Below, piece after piece: positions 1 through 6,992 of a stretch of DNA of 64,000 nucleotides; the stretch's first letter is position 1, and each line of letters begins with the position of its first letter. A program made the position numbers and the translations under genes. The notes under the pieces were generated by a model. That model did not search any database and was not told where the DNA came from. It worked only from the letters and a program-made list of their open reading frames with translations. The stretch covers positions 17,295-81,294 of the forward strand of contig NZ_AYMG01000032.1 of the NCBI RefSeq assembly GCF_000633455.1, read 5' to 3'. The stretch comes from Pedobacter jeongneungensis. Lineage in GTDB: Bacteria; Bacteroidota; Bacteroidia; Sphingobacteriales; Sphingobacteriaceae.

Positions 1-150
1 ATCAATTTTTTTGCTGCCGCATTGTCAGATGATAATAATGAGAAAGCTAGAGTCATTCAGCTTTTGCGAACGAATAGGTTAAAAGCAACTACATACGATT
101 ATCATAATTTTAAGTTTGCATTGGAAGATAATTTTGAACTTAGAGGATAA
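1..150 (+). CDS. 3' end of a gene cut by the window edge, unknown
   Basis: Frame 1 is open from the first base to a TAA at 148-150, encoding 49 C-terminal residues that end NFELRG. The stop abuts the ATG of the next gene, so the two are surely one operon. The fragment is too short to name. Because the next gene is a TOPRIM-like protein, the missing part may be an AAA/OLD-type ATPase, the usual partner in such pairs. That is inference from context only. Confidence 0.6.
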   Translation: MNFFAAALSDDNNEKARVIQLLRTNRLKATTYDYHNFKFALEDNFELRG

Positions 151-816
151 ATGATGCTTAATATATTTTGTGAAGGGATTGGTGATCAATTATTTATTGC
201 TGATTTCATTGAGAGCCATTTTCCAATAATTCTGGAAAGGACATACGAGAAGTTTAATAATGATAAAGTTCTTGTTATCAAAAATGCTACTATAGAAATT
301 ATTCCAATTAATGGATGTAAACAAATTAATAAACTTGTAATAAAAGATCTTTTTGTTAATAATACAGAGAGAGGTGGGAAAAATCTCTTAATTTTTGATG
401 CCGACTACACAGGCATAAATGGTAATAACGGTTTTACTAACTGTAACACCATGATAGAGAATTTAAAAAAACATCCGACTCAGCCTATCGAATTTATTCA
501 TTTTCTTTGGCCTGACAATAAGAATGATGGACTTTTTGAGAATCTTCTTGAAAAATTAATTCCAAATGATAAGATTGAGATAGTGAGGTGTATTGAATCT
601 AATCTTGAATGTTTAACCGTTCTAAAACATATCCATGATATTAAGGTACCTGGAATTAAAGAAAAAATTAGTTCATACCTCCATTTATTTTCACAATCCA
701 CCAAAGTTATGGATCGAAGTTACAAATCAATTTTTTGGAATTTAAGTCTTGAAAACTGTAATGAACTATTAGACCTAAAGATTTTCTTTGAACAAAATTT
801 ACCAAAACCGTATTAA
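151..816 (+). CDS. TOPRIM-like (DUF3226/OLD-type) protein, putative defence nuclease partner
   Basis: A 221-residue soluble protein. The N-terminus has CEGIGDQLFIADFI, and a second motif LLIFDADYTG lies near residue 80. This E-x-x-D plus D-x-D arrangement is typical of TOPRIM domains in DUF3226/DUF4276/DUF4435-type proteins, which often pair with AAA ATPases in abortive-infection systems such as AbiL or PARIS. The ATG follows directly on the stop of the upstream gene, showing tight coupling. TOPRIM assignment is fairly confident; a defence role is inference. Alternative start at the second ATG (154). Confidence 0.6.
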   Translation: MMLNIFCEGIGDQLFIADFIESHFPIILERTYEKFNNDKVLVIKNATIEIIPINGCKQINKLVIKDLFVNNTERGGKNLLIFDADYTGINGNNGFTNCNTMIENLKKHPTQPIEFIHFLWPDNKNDGLFENLLEKLIPNDKIEIVRCIESNLECLTVLKHIHDIKVPGIKEKISSYLHLFSQSTKVMDRSYKSIFWNLSLENCNELLDLKIFFEQNLPKPY

Positions 817-947
817 TTCACTTTTACTCTTGGTATGTGAGCTCCTTTCTGGGGAGGTTAGGCTGGATTATTAAAGAATAAACTTTGTCTCACAAAACGA
901 ACCTTAAATAGTCAGCTTTATAAAAATGAAATTATGAATGATACACA

Positions 948-1547
948 ATGATGGAAGCAATATTTACCCTTATCGGCGTTGTCTTAGGAGCAATACTTAC
1001 ATGGCTGCAAACTTATTTGACCAAAAAAGGAGAGACTAAAAAAAACGCAAAATACTTGGCAATAAGGATAATACCGATCTTAAATCAATACTTACAAGTC
1101 TGTATTGATGTAGTTAAAGATGACGGATTGTATAACGGACAAAGAACTAATGACGGATGTCTAGAGCCGCAGATAAAAACTCCTAGTGCGCCAGCTTATC
1201 CAAACGATGTCGATTGGAAAAGTATCGATGATGACATAATGTTTAAGCTGATTTCGTTCCCATCTCAAATTGCTGATGGAAACCAGAATATTAAATTTGC
1301 TTGGGAAATTACCGGCCCGCCCGATTATGACGAATGGTTCGATGAAAGAATATTTTATTACACCCAGTTTGGCTTGATAGCTTATAGGTTGTCGGAGGCT
1401 TTATCAATAAAGTATGGAATAAAAATGAAAACTTATGATCATTGGGATCCTATTGAGTATTTAAAAAAAGAGTTAGAAGCAGCTTCGGAGCGGCGACATT
1501 TAGGAAAAGAAGCAATTGAAAAAATAATTAACGATATTCTAGGATAA
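948..1547 (+). CDS. Membrane-anchored protein of unknown function
   Basis: A 199-residue protein with one N-terminal hydrophobic segment (about residues 3-20) followed by a basic stretch (TKKGETKK), so the rest is probably cytoplasmic. The soluble part is rich in Trp, Tyr and Asp and ends in a charged helix. No family recognised. Two adjacent ATGs (948 and 951) could serve as start. It is followed after 3 nt by the next gene, so the two are likely co-transcribed. It resembles small membrane-tethered accessory proteins near defence genes, but nothing in it proves a role. Confidence 0.6.
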   Translation: MMEAIFTLIGVVLGAILTWLQTYLTKKGETKKNAKYLAIRIIPILNQYLQVCIDVVKDDGLYNGQRTNDGCLEPQIKTPSAPAYPNDVDWKSIDDDIMFKLISFPSQIADGNQNIKFAWEITGPPDYDEWFDERIFYYTQFGLIAYRLSEALSIKYGIKMKTYDHWDPIEYLKKELEAASERRHLGKEAIEKIINDILG

Positions 1548-1550
1548 TCG

Positions 1551-2021
1551 ATGGATTCATATATTACAATAAGTGAAATTAAGATATTAAAAGGCCCGGA
1601 TAGATTATTAAGAATGAGAGTTTTGATATCTCAATGTTGGGATATGGAAATTGAATTATTTTTAGTGGCCACACTTGCTGAAGCCTTAATCTATAAACAT
1701 CATAATCTCTCGGTTGATTTTCCAGTAAAAGATCTTCTTGAGATAATGCCGAAAGGTGCAGGCGAATTTTTCAAGGGTAAGGTAGGCATTGATTTCTTCT
1801 TTCGTGTTAAAGGGCCCAGTGTATTTGAAGTAAGATATTATACAGAGGAGTTAGAAACGGTTAGGGCAATTGTAACTGCAAATTCTGTTTTAGACCTCCA
1901 TGAAAAAGATCTACATAAATATGAAAATAAGTATACTATTCACGATTTGCGGAATGGAACGCAACTTCCACCGATAAATAAAGTACTTAATTATATAAAA
2001 GGGAGTAAAGAATCTCAATAA
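1551..2021 (+). CDS. Hypothetical protein, 156 aa
   Basis: Soluble 156-residue protein starting 3 nt after the upstream stop, so probably translated from the same mRNA. No signal peptide, membrane segment or familiar motif; mixed alpha/beta composition. The stop overlaps a short sequence AATCTCAATAAACG (2011-2024) that recurs at 2367-2380. Function unknown. Confidence 0.6.
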   Translation: MDSYITISEIKILKGPDRLLRMRVLISQCWDMEIELFLVATLAEALIYKHHNLSVDFPVKDLLEIMPKGAGEFFKGKVGIDFFFRVKGPSVFEVRYYTEELETVRAIVTANSVLDLHEKDLHKYENKYTIHDLRNGTQLPPINKVLNYIKGSKESQ

Positions 2022-2052
2022 ACGTAATTATAAATATTTAATCTCAAATAAT

Positions 2053-2268
2053 GTGAAACTAAAACAAGAGGGTAAAACTGGAACAAATGGATTAGATTAC
2101 TTCGATATTTGTACTGACGATTTCAAAGAACAATTTGGATACATTGCAAAAAAAAATAGGCTGTGGAAATTGTACATTAGACTAAATGGAGAAAAATTCT
2201 ATTACTCAGGATCGTTTATCGGATGTATTAAAAAGGCTGGTGAGTTAGCTGGCGCCGAATTCAATTAA
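2053..2268 (+). CDS. Small hypothetical protein, GTG start
   Basis: A 71-residue protein. The reading frame needs GTG at 2053, because the ATG two bases earlier (2051) runs straight into TGA. The sequence is basic and rich in aromatic residues (FGYIAKKNRLWKLYIRL), with no recognised domain. It lies alone between two intergenic stretches. Moderate doubt whether it is a real gene or a remnant. Confidence 0.4.
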   Translation: MKLKQEGKTGTNGLDYFDICTDDFKEQFGYIAKKNRLWKLYIRLNGEKFYYSGSFIGCIKKAGELAGAEFN

Positions 2269-2278
2269 ATCTCAAAAA

Positions 2279-2354
2279 CGGACATTAACCTGGTGCCGGT
2301 TGCCAGCTGCTCCTGATCAGATCCGTAAGGAACCAGGTTAAGAAGTAAAGTCCG
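2279..2354. other. Candidate structured element: nested inverted repeats
   Basis: CGGAC (2279-2283) can pair with GTCCG (2350-2354), and inside it TTAACCTGGT (2285-2294) is perfectly complementary to ACCAGGTTAA (2332-2341). The enclosed 37 nt is GC-richer than its surroundings. It could be a structured RNA or a recombination/regulatory site. No known RNA family recognised. Confidence 0.4.
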
Positions 2355-2403
2355 GAGCAAATTAAAAATCTCAATAAACGATAGAAAAATTATCTTCCAA
2401 AGA

Positions 2404-2631
2404 ATGAAAAATAAAAAATTTGTGATCCTAGGGCTAATATGGCTAGTTACCTTTGCTGCAGCTGTTATTTATTTACTCTTTATGAATAATCAACTTGGAA
2501 TTGAAGGTTACAATAAAGCTGTTAATAATTTAGTGTTCATATTAAAAATAATAGCTTTTTTAATTGTAATAGTGATTTTTGGATTTATTCTTTATGCCTG
2601 TTATATACATAAAACGAAGAATAAGGTTTAA
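2404..2631 (+). CDS. Small two-helix membrane protein
   Basis: A 75-residue protein with two predicted membrane helices (about residues 7-27 and 43-68) separated by a short polar loop (NNQLGIEGYNKAVNN). It ends in a basic tail (HKTKNKV), which places the C-terminus in the cytoplasm by the positive-inside rule. No family recognised. It follows the repeat AATCTCAATAAACG. Confidence 0.55.
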   Translation: MKNKKFVILGLIWLVTFAAAVIYLLFMNNQLGIEGYNKAVNNLVFILKIIAFLIVIVIFGFILYACYIHKTKNKV

Positions 2632-2692
2632 TAAATAAACCCATCAGGGTACGAACTCAGTTTCCGGATTGGAGCCGGCCTTAAGAAAGCCG

Positions 2693-2854
2693 ATGGAACA
2701 ACTTGGTTTTGACGGTAGTCTCGGGGTCCTTTCGTTTACGAGATATGTAAACGAAAAGCATGATTGTGGAATGGATGAATACGTGAAAGGACTAATGGGA
2801 GAAGAGGATTTTTATACCTACAAAAAAACCTTGATTGACCTAAAACCTGAATAA
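2693..2854 (+). CDS. Very small hypothetical protein
   Basis: A 53-residue frame from ATG 2693 with AAGAAAG just upstream as a weak ribosome site; it could extend to a TTG at 2669. Composition is acidic and the C-terminus is plausible (TLIDLKPE). It is followed 10 nt later by another small gene, which supports a real operon. No recognised motif. Confidence 0.35.
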   Translation: MEQLGFDGSLGVLSFTRYVNEKHDCGMDEYVKGLMGEEDFYTYKKTLIDLKPE

Positions 2855-2864
2855 CTAATTAAAT

Positions 2865-3119
2865 ATGAAATACCAATATCAGCCATTATCCAAAACTTCT
2901 GCGATTATTGAAATTAATCCAGAAACAGATATAGAAATCAAACTCTTGAAGGACATTGACCGTAGCAATCCTGATCACGAGTTTACACTACATTACTATT
3001 ATGAGAGCGCACTGCAATCCCGGAACGGAGCAGCTGTATTATTAAGTATTGATCGATTTATCCAATATCCAACCAAAGGGGTAATTTCATTTAAAGTTGT
3101 TACTGGTTTAGGTGGATAA
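2865..3119 (+). CDS. Hypothetical protein, 84 aa
   Basis: Small soluble protein with alternating polar/hydrophobic segments suggesting a beta fold. No recognised domain. Its stop (3117-3119) is immediately followed by the ATG of the next gene (3121), so translation of the two is probably coupled. Confidence 0.5.
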   Translation: MKYQYQPLSKTSAIIEINPETDIEIKLLKDIDRSNPDHEFTLHYYYESALQSRNGAAVLLSIDRFIQYPTKGVISFKVVTGLGG

Positions 3120-3120
3120 A

Positions 3121-3312
3121 ATGAAATTAACTATGGAACCAATAAAGATTTTTATGATGATTGCCTCTTTTATATTGGTTTATTACCTAGTAACATGTTT
3201 TATTAAATGGTACAACGGTGAAACCAAGTCCGAGGTGTTCAATATTTTCTACTCCATGAAAAACGCCTACCTAAAAAACCGTGATGTCGAAGACAAAAAA
3301 AAGAATGAGTAA
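3121..3312 (+). CDS. Small single-pass membrane protein
   Basis: A 63-residue protein counted from ATG 3121; a GTG at 3112 would overlap the preceding gene. One strong hydrophobic helix (IFMMIASFILVYYLVTCF) is followed by a lysine/acid-rich tail. No family recognised. It is the last gene before an intergenic gap with a new promoter. Confidence 0.5.
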   Translation: MKLTMEPIKIFMMIASFILVYYLVTCFIKWYNGETKSEVFNIFYSMKNAYLKNRDVEDKKKNE

Positions 3313-3397
3313 TTTTCCTCTATAATGATACTATAATATCTGGTAAAGGGTTGTGATTTAAGGCCTCAATAGTCATTCAAAAAACGAAAAATTACAG

Positions 3398-3439
3398 TTT
3401 GATTTCGGTTAACCTTTTTCATATTTATCGTTATATTTG
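3398..3439 (+). promoter_or_regulatory. Promoter with GTTAAC palindrome (copy 1)
   Basis: TTTGATTTCGGTTAACC (3398-3414) contains the palindrome GGTTAACC (3407-3414), which ends 17 nt before a perfect Bacteroidota -7 box TATATTTG (3432-3439). The gene start is 24 nt downstream with AAGGA (3454-3458) before it. Near-identical elements precede the genes at 4898 and 6993. Confidence 0.65.
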
Positions 3440-3463
3440 TATTCTTATTAAGCAAGGATACAA

Positions 3464-3880
3464 ATGGTGAAAATGAAAGCAGGATATGTAATGACTCAGT
3501 CCGAAAGAGATAGTTTTAACAGGGACAATGCCAGGCCGAGAAAAAAAACTGGCAGGGTTGATTACTACTTTAAACCTGCAGGGACATACCCTGCTAGAAT
3601 ATATGTATTTATGCATGCCGAGATGTGGCGTGACAGGAATAGAAGGCCAATGGGACTGGCTTTTAGCCATCCCTTTCTCAGCAGACCTATGAATTCTGAA
3701 GAAATAGAATACCACCATTTTGACTTTAGACTATGTTATCATCAGTATGAAAATTGGGATAGGCTACTTTTCGCTGAACTGCAGGAATGTGATCTATTGG
3801 ATGTGGAGACTTACTGGGAAGGGCAACGCTTCCACCGAAAATTAGCTAAATTTAGCAAAATGATAAATTATCGGCTTTAA
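3464..3880 (+). CDS. Hypothetical protein, 138 aa
   Basis: A basic protein rich in Arg, Tyr and His (segments such as RPRKKTGRVDYYF), suggesting nucleic-acid contact, but no known domain is seen. It has its own promoter (copy 1 of the GTTAAC element) and a good ribosome site. Next gene starts 16 nt downstream. Function unknown. Confidence 0.55.
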   Translation: MVKMKAGYVMTQSERDSFNRDNARPRKKTGRVDYYFKPAGTYPARIYVFMHAEMWRDRNRRPMGLAFSHPFLSRPMNSEEIEYHHFDFRLCYHQYENWDRLLFAELQECDLLDVETYWEGQRFHRKLAKFSKMINYRL

Positions 3881-3896
3881 GCCATTTTATTAAAAT

Positions 3897-4208
3897 ATGG
3901 ATTATATAATTTTCTATCAAGAAATTAACAGCAAAGAAAAAGCTTTTCTTTGCACATCAAAGGCAGAGCTGCGTATTCTTTTTGATGCACTGGGTATGTC
4001 AGTAGATGGTGAAACTTTTACCAGGGCAATAAGTGCAATTGAAGGGGGAAAACAAGTTAACCTGGAGAATTCTGTGAACAAGATAAAGTTAAGAGTTGAT
4101 GGAATAGAGGATGGCGACATCAAATTTGAATATGTAAATTTGGTGATTGCAAATGATGATAAGCTCATATTTCGCGTAAGGAATATTCTTGATATCGTTA
4201 AATTGTAA
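3897..4208 (+). CDS. Hypothetical protein, 103 aa
   Basis: Soluble, mildly acidic 103-residue protein with no recognised motif. The stop codon abuts the ATG of the HicB-like gene at 4209, so the two are translationally coupled, and both probably use the promoter before 3464. Function unknown. Confidence 0.55.
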   Translation: MDYIIFYQEINSKEKAFLCTSKAELRILFDALGMSVDGETFTRAISAIEGGKQVNLENSVNKIKLRVDGIEDGDIKFEYVNLVIANDDKLIFRVRNILDIVKL

Positions 4209-4565
4209 ATGAAAAATAAAAAAATGAATATTGATCCGGATTCAATTATTGATATTAAAAAAGAGGGGGTGGCAGCAGCTCTGGATCCAACTGTTTTTAA
4301 AGATGGAAATTCTTATTGTTGCTTACTTGGATCAGATCCACAGTCTGGTGTTTTTGGTTGCGGTGCCACACCTGAGGAGGCCATAAAAGATTGGGAAAAA
4401 AATCTTAGAACTCACCTCACTAGCGCCGGTGATCAGGATGAGGTTGTTAAATTTGTGAAAGCAATTATTAAATCTATACCAAAAGTTGTTCCCCCTCATG
4501 TTCAAGCGTTTTATGACCAGTTTCGGCCGGTGGATCGTAATAAAATAAGAAAAACAAATAAATAA
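4209..4565 (+). CDS. HicB-like protein without a HicA partner
   Basis: A 118-residue protein. Residues about 30-70 (DGNSYCCLLG, VFGCGATPEEAIKDW) match the partial RNase H-like fold of HicB antitoxins, where a short beta sheet is followed by G-x-T-x-E-E-A. HicB usually neutralises the HicA mRNA interferase and ends in a DNA-binding domain. Here no HicA-like gene (about 60 residues with GSH) lies beside it, and the C-terminus has no clear HTH or RHH. It may be an orphan antitoxin or a decoy. Family call moderate, role unknown. Confidence 0.45.
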   Translation: MKNKKMNIDPDSIIDIKKEGVAAALDPTVFKDGNSYCCLLGSDPQSGVFGCGATPEEAIKDWEKNLRTHLTSAGDQDEVVKFVKAIIKSIPKVVPPHVQAFYDQFRPVDRNKIRKTNK

Positions 4566-4613
4566 GATTTTTAAGAATGTACGGTAAACCGTATAAAAAT
4601 TATTTTTTTAACT

Positions 4614-4826
4614 ATGACATTTGAAGCTGAAGATAAGGGAAAAGAAAAACATAAGGGTCAGGGTGGGAAAAGAGCCGGTGCAGGGCGAAAACCAAATAAA
4701 GAAAAGAAAGTTACCCTGGGCTTTAAAATAAGGGAGGATTATAAGTTAGCATTGGAAAAAATGTTCGGATCAGATTTGGCGCAAATTTTAAGAACTTACG
4801 CAGAAAGTTTACTGACAAAAAAATGA
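4614..4826 (+). CDS. Small basic DNA-binding-like protein (GRKP motif), paralogue A
   Basis: A 70-residue protein with a Lys/Gly/Arg-rich N-terminus containing GGKRAGAGRKP, an AT-hook-like motif, then a short helix-helix segment (residues about 35-65) that resembles a ribbon-helix-helix half. The gene at 7815 has the same layout (GGSRKGSGRKP). Such proteins in mobile elements are often small transcription factors or nucleoid proteins. DNA binding is inferred from motif and charge. Confidence 0.5.
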   Translation: MTFEAEDKGKEKHKGQGGKRAGAGRKPNKEKKVTLGFKIREDYKLALEKMFGSDLAQILRTYAESLLTKK

Positions 4827-4833
4827 CAAAATT

Positions 4834-4878
4834 AATTTGATTTCGGTTAACCGTTTTCAAAACTTTTCCTTATCTTTA
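4834..4878 (+). promoter_or_regulatory. Promoter with GTTAAC palindrome (copy 2)
   Basis: AATTTGATTTCGGTTAACC (4834-4852) has the palindrome GGTTAACC at 4845-4852, 18 nt before the -7-like box TATCTTTA (4871-4878). The block TTTGATTTCGGTTAACC is identical to copy 1. Confidence 0.6.
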
Positions 4879-4897
4879 TATCATAATACAATTGGAT

Positions 4898-5176
4898 ATG
4901 GAGATAAATGTTTTAGTGATAAACACGACGATAATTCAGGGGAATGACCTTGATGCGATCATAAAGATTGCAAAAGATGATTATGGATGTCCTAGATTAC
5001 CTAGCCACAATCATTATCTACTAGCTGCTGTACATGACACCGATGTCGATGATGTGATAGCAGAAATTGAATCACTCCATCTAGGAAACCCTGCCTATGA
5101 AATCACACGGAGAACCATTAATAGCCAGGCTGAACTTAAAGGCCTTTCATACATACTGGAGCTGGAACCCAGATAA
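4898..5176 (+). CDS. Hypothetical protein, 92 aa
   Basis: Short soluble protein; ATG 4898 is chosen over a TTG at 4892. It has its own GTTAAC-type promoter and a very short leader. The sequence suggests an alternating beta-alpha fold (MEINVLVINTTII, DDVIAEIESLHL). No family recognised. Confidence 0.5.
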   Translation: MEINVLVINTTIIQGNDLDAIIKIAKDDYGCPRLPSHNHYLLAAVHDTDVDDVIAEIESLHLGNPAYEITRRTINSQAELKGLSYILELEPR

Positions 5177-5213
5177 CCTAAAAGAAATAAAGAAACGGCA
5201 ATGGTAAGAACGT

Positions 5214-5260
5214 CCACCCATGACCTTCGCCCTGATTTTAATTAATCGGGGTTGGGGTGG
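5214..5260. other. Inverted-repeat element in a gap
   Basis: CCACCC (5214-5219) can pair with GGGGTGG (5254-5260), enclosing CCTGATT (5231-5237) and AATCGGG (5244-5250), giving a two-tier stem. There is no T-run after it, so it is not a simple terminator. Could be a leader structure for the gene at 5337. Confidence 0.3.
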
Positions 5261-5336
5261 TAGAAGGCAGAGTGTTTATTGACTTCTTCGATTTAACTCC
5301 TGCAGATTTTTTTCACAACTAACCAATAAGCACGAG

Positions 5337-5738
5337 ATGGAAGTTCCTCATTTTGAAAACCTGGTAACATACGAAGATTATACAAGTGCCCTGCGTATTG
5401 TAGAAAGGTACCATGACCAGATCAGGGTTATGGTTAAATATTCCTCGGACCTACAGCAGAAGAAATTGTCCGGGATAGACCTTGCCGGTGGTCGATGTTT
5501 TTTTGATATTATAAAGGACCGGGTTTCACTTCGAACATATAATGCGATTTACAAGCACATTGAGATCGAAATTCTAAGGAGCAGGATCCTATTATTTTCT
5601 CCCCGTGATTTTACAGTTGATCATTTTCTCACTTTATTTCCAGATGAAACTGAACTTGGAAAAATTTATAATCTTTCGAGTAAGGGAAGTAAAGAGGTTT
5701 ATGACACCTTGAGAAAATTGAATATTGAAATAGATTAG
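5337..5738 (+). CDS. Hypothetical protein related to the gene at 5975
   Basis: A 133-residue soluble protein. Its N-terminal pattern T-x-x-DYTSALRIVERYHDQ and the middle S-x-R-x-YNAI recur in the 5975 gene (TQYLSALEIVAQYEEQ and SKRLINAI), so the two are diverged paralogues separated by an HTH gene. In this copy the C-terminus (SSKGSKEVYDTLRKLNI) only loosely resembles the helix-hairpin-helix seen in the paralogue. Function unknown; association with a transcription regulator is suggested by position. Confidence 0.5.
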   Translation: MEVPHFENLVTYEDYTSALRIVERYHDQIRVMVKYSSDLQQKKLSGIDLAGGRCFFDIIKDRVSLRTYNAIYKHIEIEILRSRILLFSPRDFTVDHFLTLFPDETELGKIYNLSSKGSKEVYDTLRKLNIEID

Positions 5739-5753
5739 TTTAATATTAAATTT

Positions 5754-5978
5754 ATGAATATGAACAAAATAGATGACTTAATAATTGATCATTTAAAGGC
5801 TGGGAAGACACAGAAGGAAATAGCAGAAATTTTCGTCAGCAACAATATATACCCGAACAGTTTAAGCTCGATTGAAAAAAGATTGAAGGTGATTAAGGAG
5901 TTATATAACGCGAGTACCATGTTTCACTTGGGCGTAATCCTGACAAAGAACATTAAAAAATCAAAATTGCCTGATTGA
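5754..5978 (+). CDS. LuxR/GerE-type HTH regulator, minimal
   Basis: A 74-residue protein that is essentially one HTH domain: AGKTQKEIAEIF (helix 2 and turn), then PNSLSSIEKRLKVIK as recognition helix, and a C-terminal helix resembling small Sphingobacteriaceae GerE-like regulators. No receiver or sensor domain is present. Its TGA overlaps the ATG of the next gene (5975), so they are translationally coupled. Probably a DNA-binding regulator of this region; target unknown. Confidence 0.6.
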   Translation: MNMNKIDDLIIDHLKAGKTQKEIAEIFVSNNIYPNSLSSIEKRLKVIKELYNASTMFHLGVILTKNIKKSKLPD

Positions 5979-6304
5979 TGATTACCAGGACACAGTATTT
6001 GAGTGCACTGGAGATAGTGGCTCAATACGAAGAACAGAACAAACATGACGATAAATGGCAGCGGATCTGCCTAACTGATTTCTTAATAGAGCATAATGCC
6101 TCTAAGCGGCTAATTAATGCAATATCTGATCTCCTAAGATCAGAAGTAAAAAACACTGGTCTTGATGAAAGCCTAAGTGTAAAAGAATTTATAGAATCCT
6201 TTACACTCAAACAAGTCAAAGGAATTCGTAATATTGGTAGCAGAACTACTATGGAACTGACGGATATACTTAAAGATCATGACCTGGGACTAGAAAAAGA
6301 GTGA
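5975..6304 (+). CDS. Protein with an RNA polymerase alphaCTD-like C-terminus
   Basis: A 109-residue protein overlapping the HTH gene by 4 nt. The C-terminus has KGIRNIGSRTTMELTDIL, a helix-hairpin-helix resembling the alpha subunit C-terminal domain of RNA polymerase, which contacts UP-element DNA and activators. The N-terminal half is shared with the 5337 gene. An alphaCTD mimic next to a small HTH factor suggests a role in transcription control. Similarity is by eye; function unproven. Confidence 0.5.
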   Translation: MMITRTQYLSALEIVAQYEEQNKHDDKWQRICLTDFLIEHNASKRLINAISDLLRSEVKNTGLDESLSVKEFIESFTLKQVKGIRNIGSRTTMELTDILKDHDLGLEKE

Positions 6305-6331
6305 ACCAAATAAAATCTAAATTAAAGCAAG

Positions 6332-6907
6332 ATGAAAAATTCAGCACAACATTATATAGACACATTGCTGTTTATAAAAAAATATAGGGAGATGGAAATT
6401 GCAAGCCTGGCTAAAAACAAAAAGGCTTTGAGTAGTATACTCCCATCGGATAAATTCAAACATCTATTTAATTCTTGGTCCGGTCGAGAAAATAATTTTG
6501 GTAGTTTCTTTTTGAATCTTGAATATGAATTACAAGGTTTATTTTTAGTTCATTGGGGCATTCCGATAAATGGATATAACGAATATCTAACTGAAATAGA
6601 CAGTCATCCCTACGCAAGTATATATTCTCATCCCCCTATGTTTATAAGCTGGATCGATGCGTTAATGCTATTCTTTAATAACCATGGTATTGATGAACAG
6701 GTTATACCTGATTTCAGAATGCCATTTCTACCGGATAAAAGATATGGCAACTCGGCAAACTGGGGCAGTTACATAATGTCTTTAACCTTGGACAACCAGC
6801 TTGATGTTTTGCTGGCCATTGAAGAGAATTCATTTGAAACACTGGAGCAGAAAAGACAAAACAGGGAATATTTAAGAACAGCAACACTAAAACAGATGCA
6901 ATCTTAG
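6332..6907 (+). CDS. Hypothetical protein, 191 aa
   Basis: Soluble, aromatic-rich 191-residue protein without signal peptide or recognised motif. The stop is followed by an A-rich stretch and the third GTTAAC promoter, so it ends its transcription unit. Function unknown. Confidence 0.55.
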   Translation: MKNSAQHYIDTLLFIKKYREMEIASLAKNKKALSSILPSDKFKHLFNSWSGRENNFGSFFLNLEYELQGLFLVHWGIPINGYNEYLTEIDSHPYASIYSHPPMFISWIDALMLFFNNHGIDEQVIPDFRMPFLPDKRYGNSANWGSYIMSLTLDNQLDVLLAIEENSFETLEQKRQNREYLRTATLKQMQS

Positions 6908-6929
6908 AAAAAAAAGAAAAATTTTATCT

Positions 6930-6968
6930 TGATTTAGTTAACTTTTTCAAAGTTATTTTGTATATTTA
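6930..6968 (+). promoter_or_regulatory. Promoter with GTTAAC palindrome (copy 3)
   Basis: TGATTTAGTTAACTTTTTCA (6930-6949) holds the palindrome AGTTAACT (6936-6943), ending 17 nt before the -7 box TATATTTA (6961-6968). The following TTTTTCA also matches copy 1. Gene start is 24 nt downstream with AGGA before it. Confidence 0.6.
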
Positions 6969-6992
6969 TGCTATTAATCAATAGGAATAAAG

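Noticed and set aside
4209..4565. HicAB toxin-antitoxin pair
   Set aside because: No HicA-like gene of about 60 residues lies before or after the HicB-like gene.
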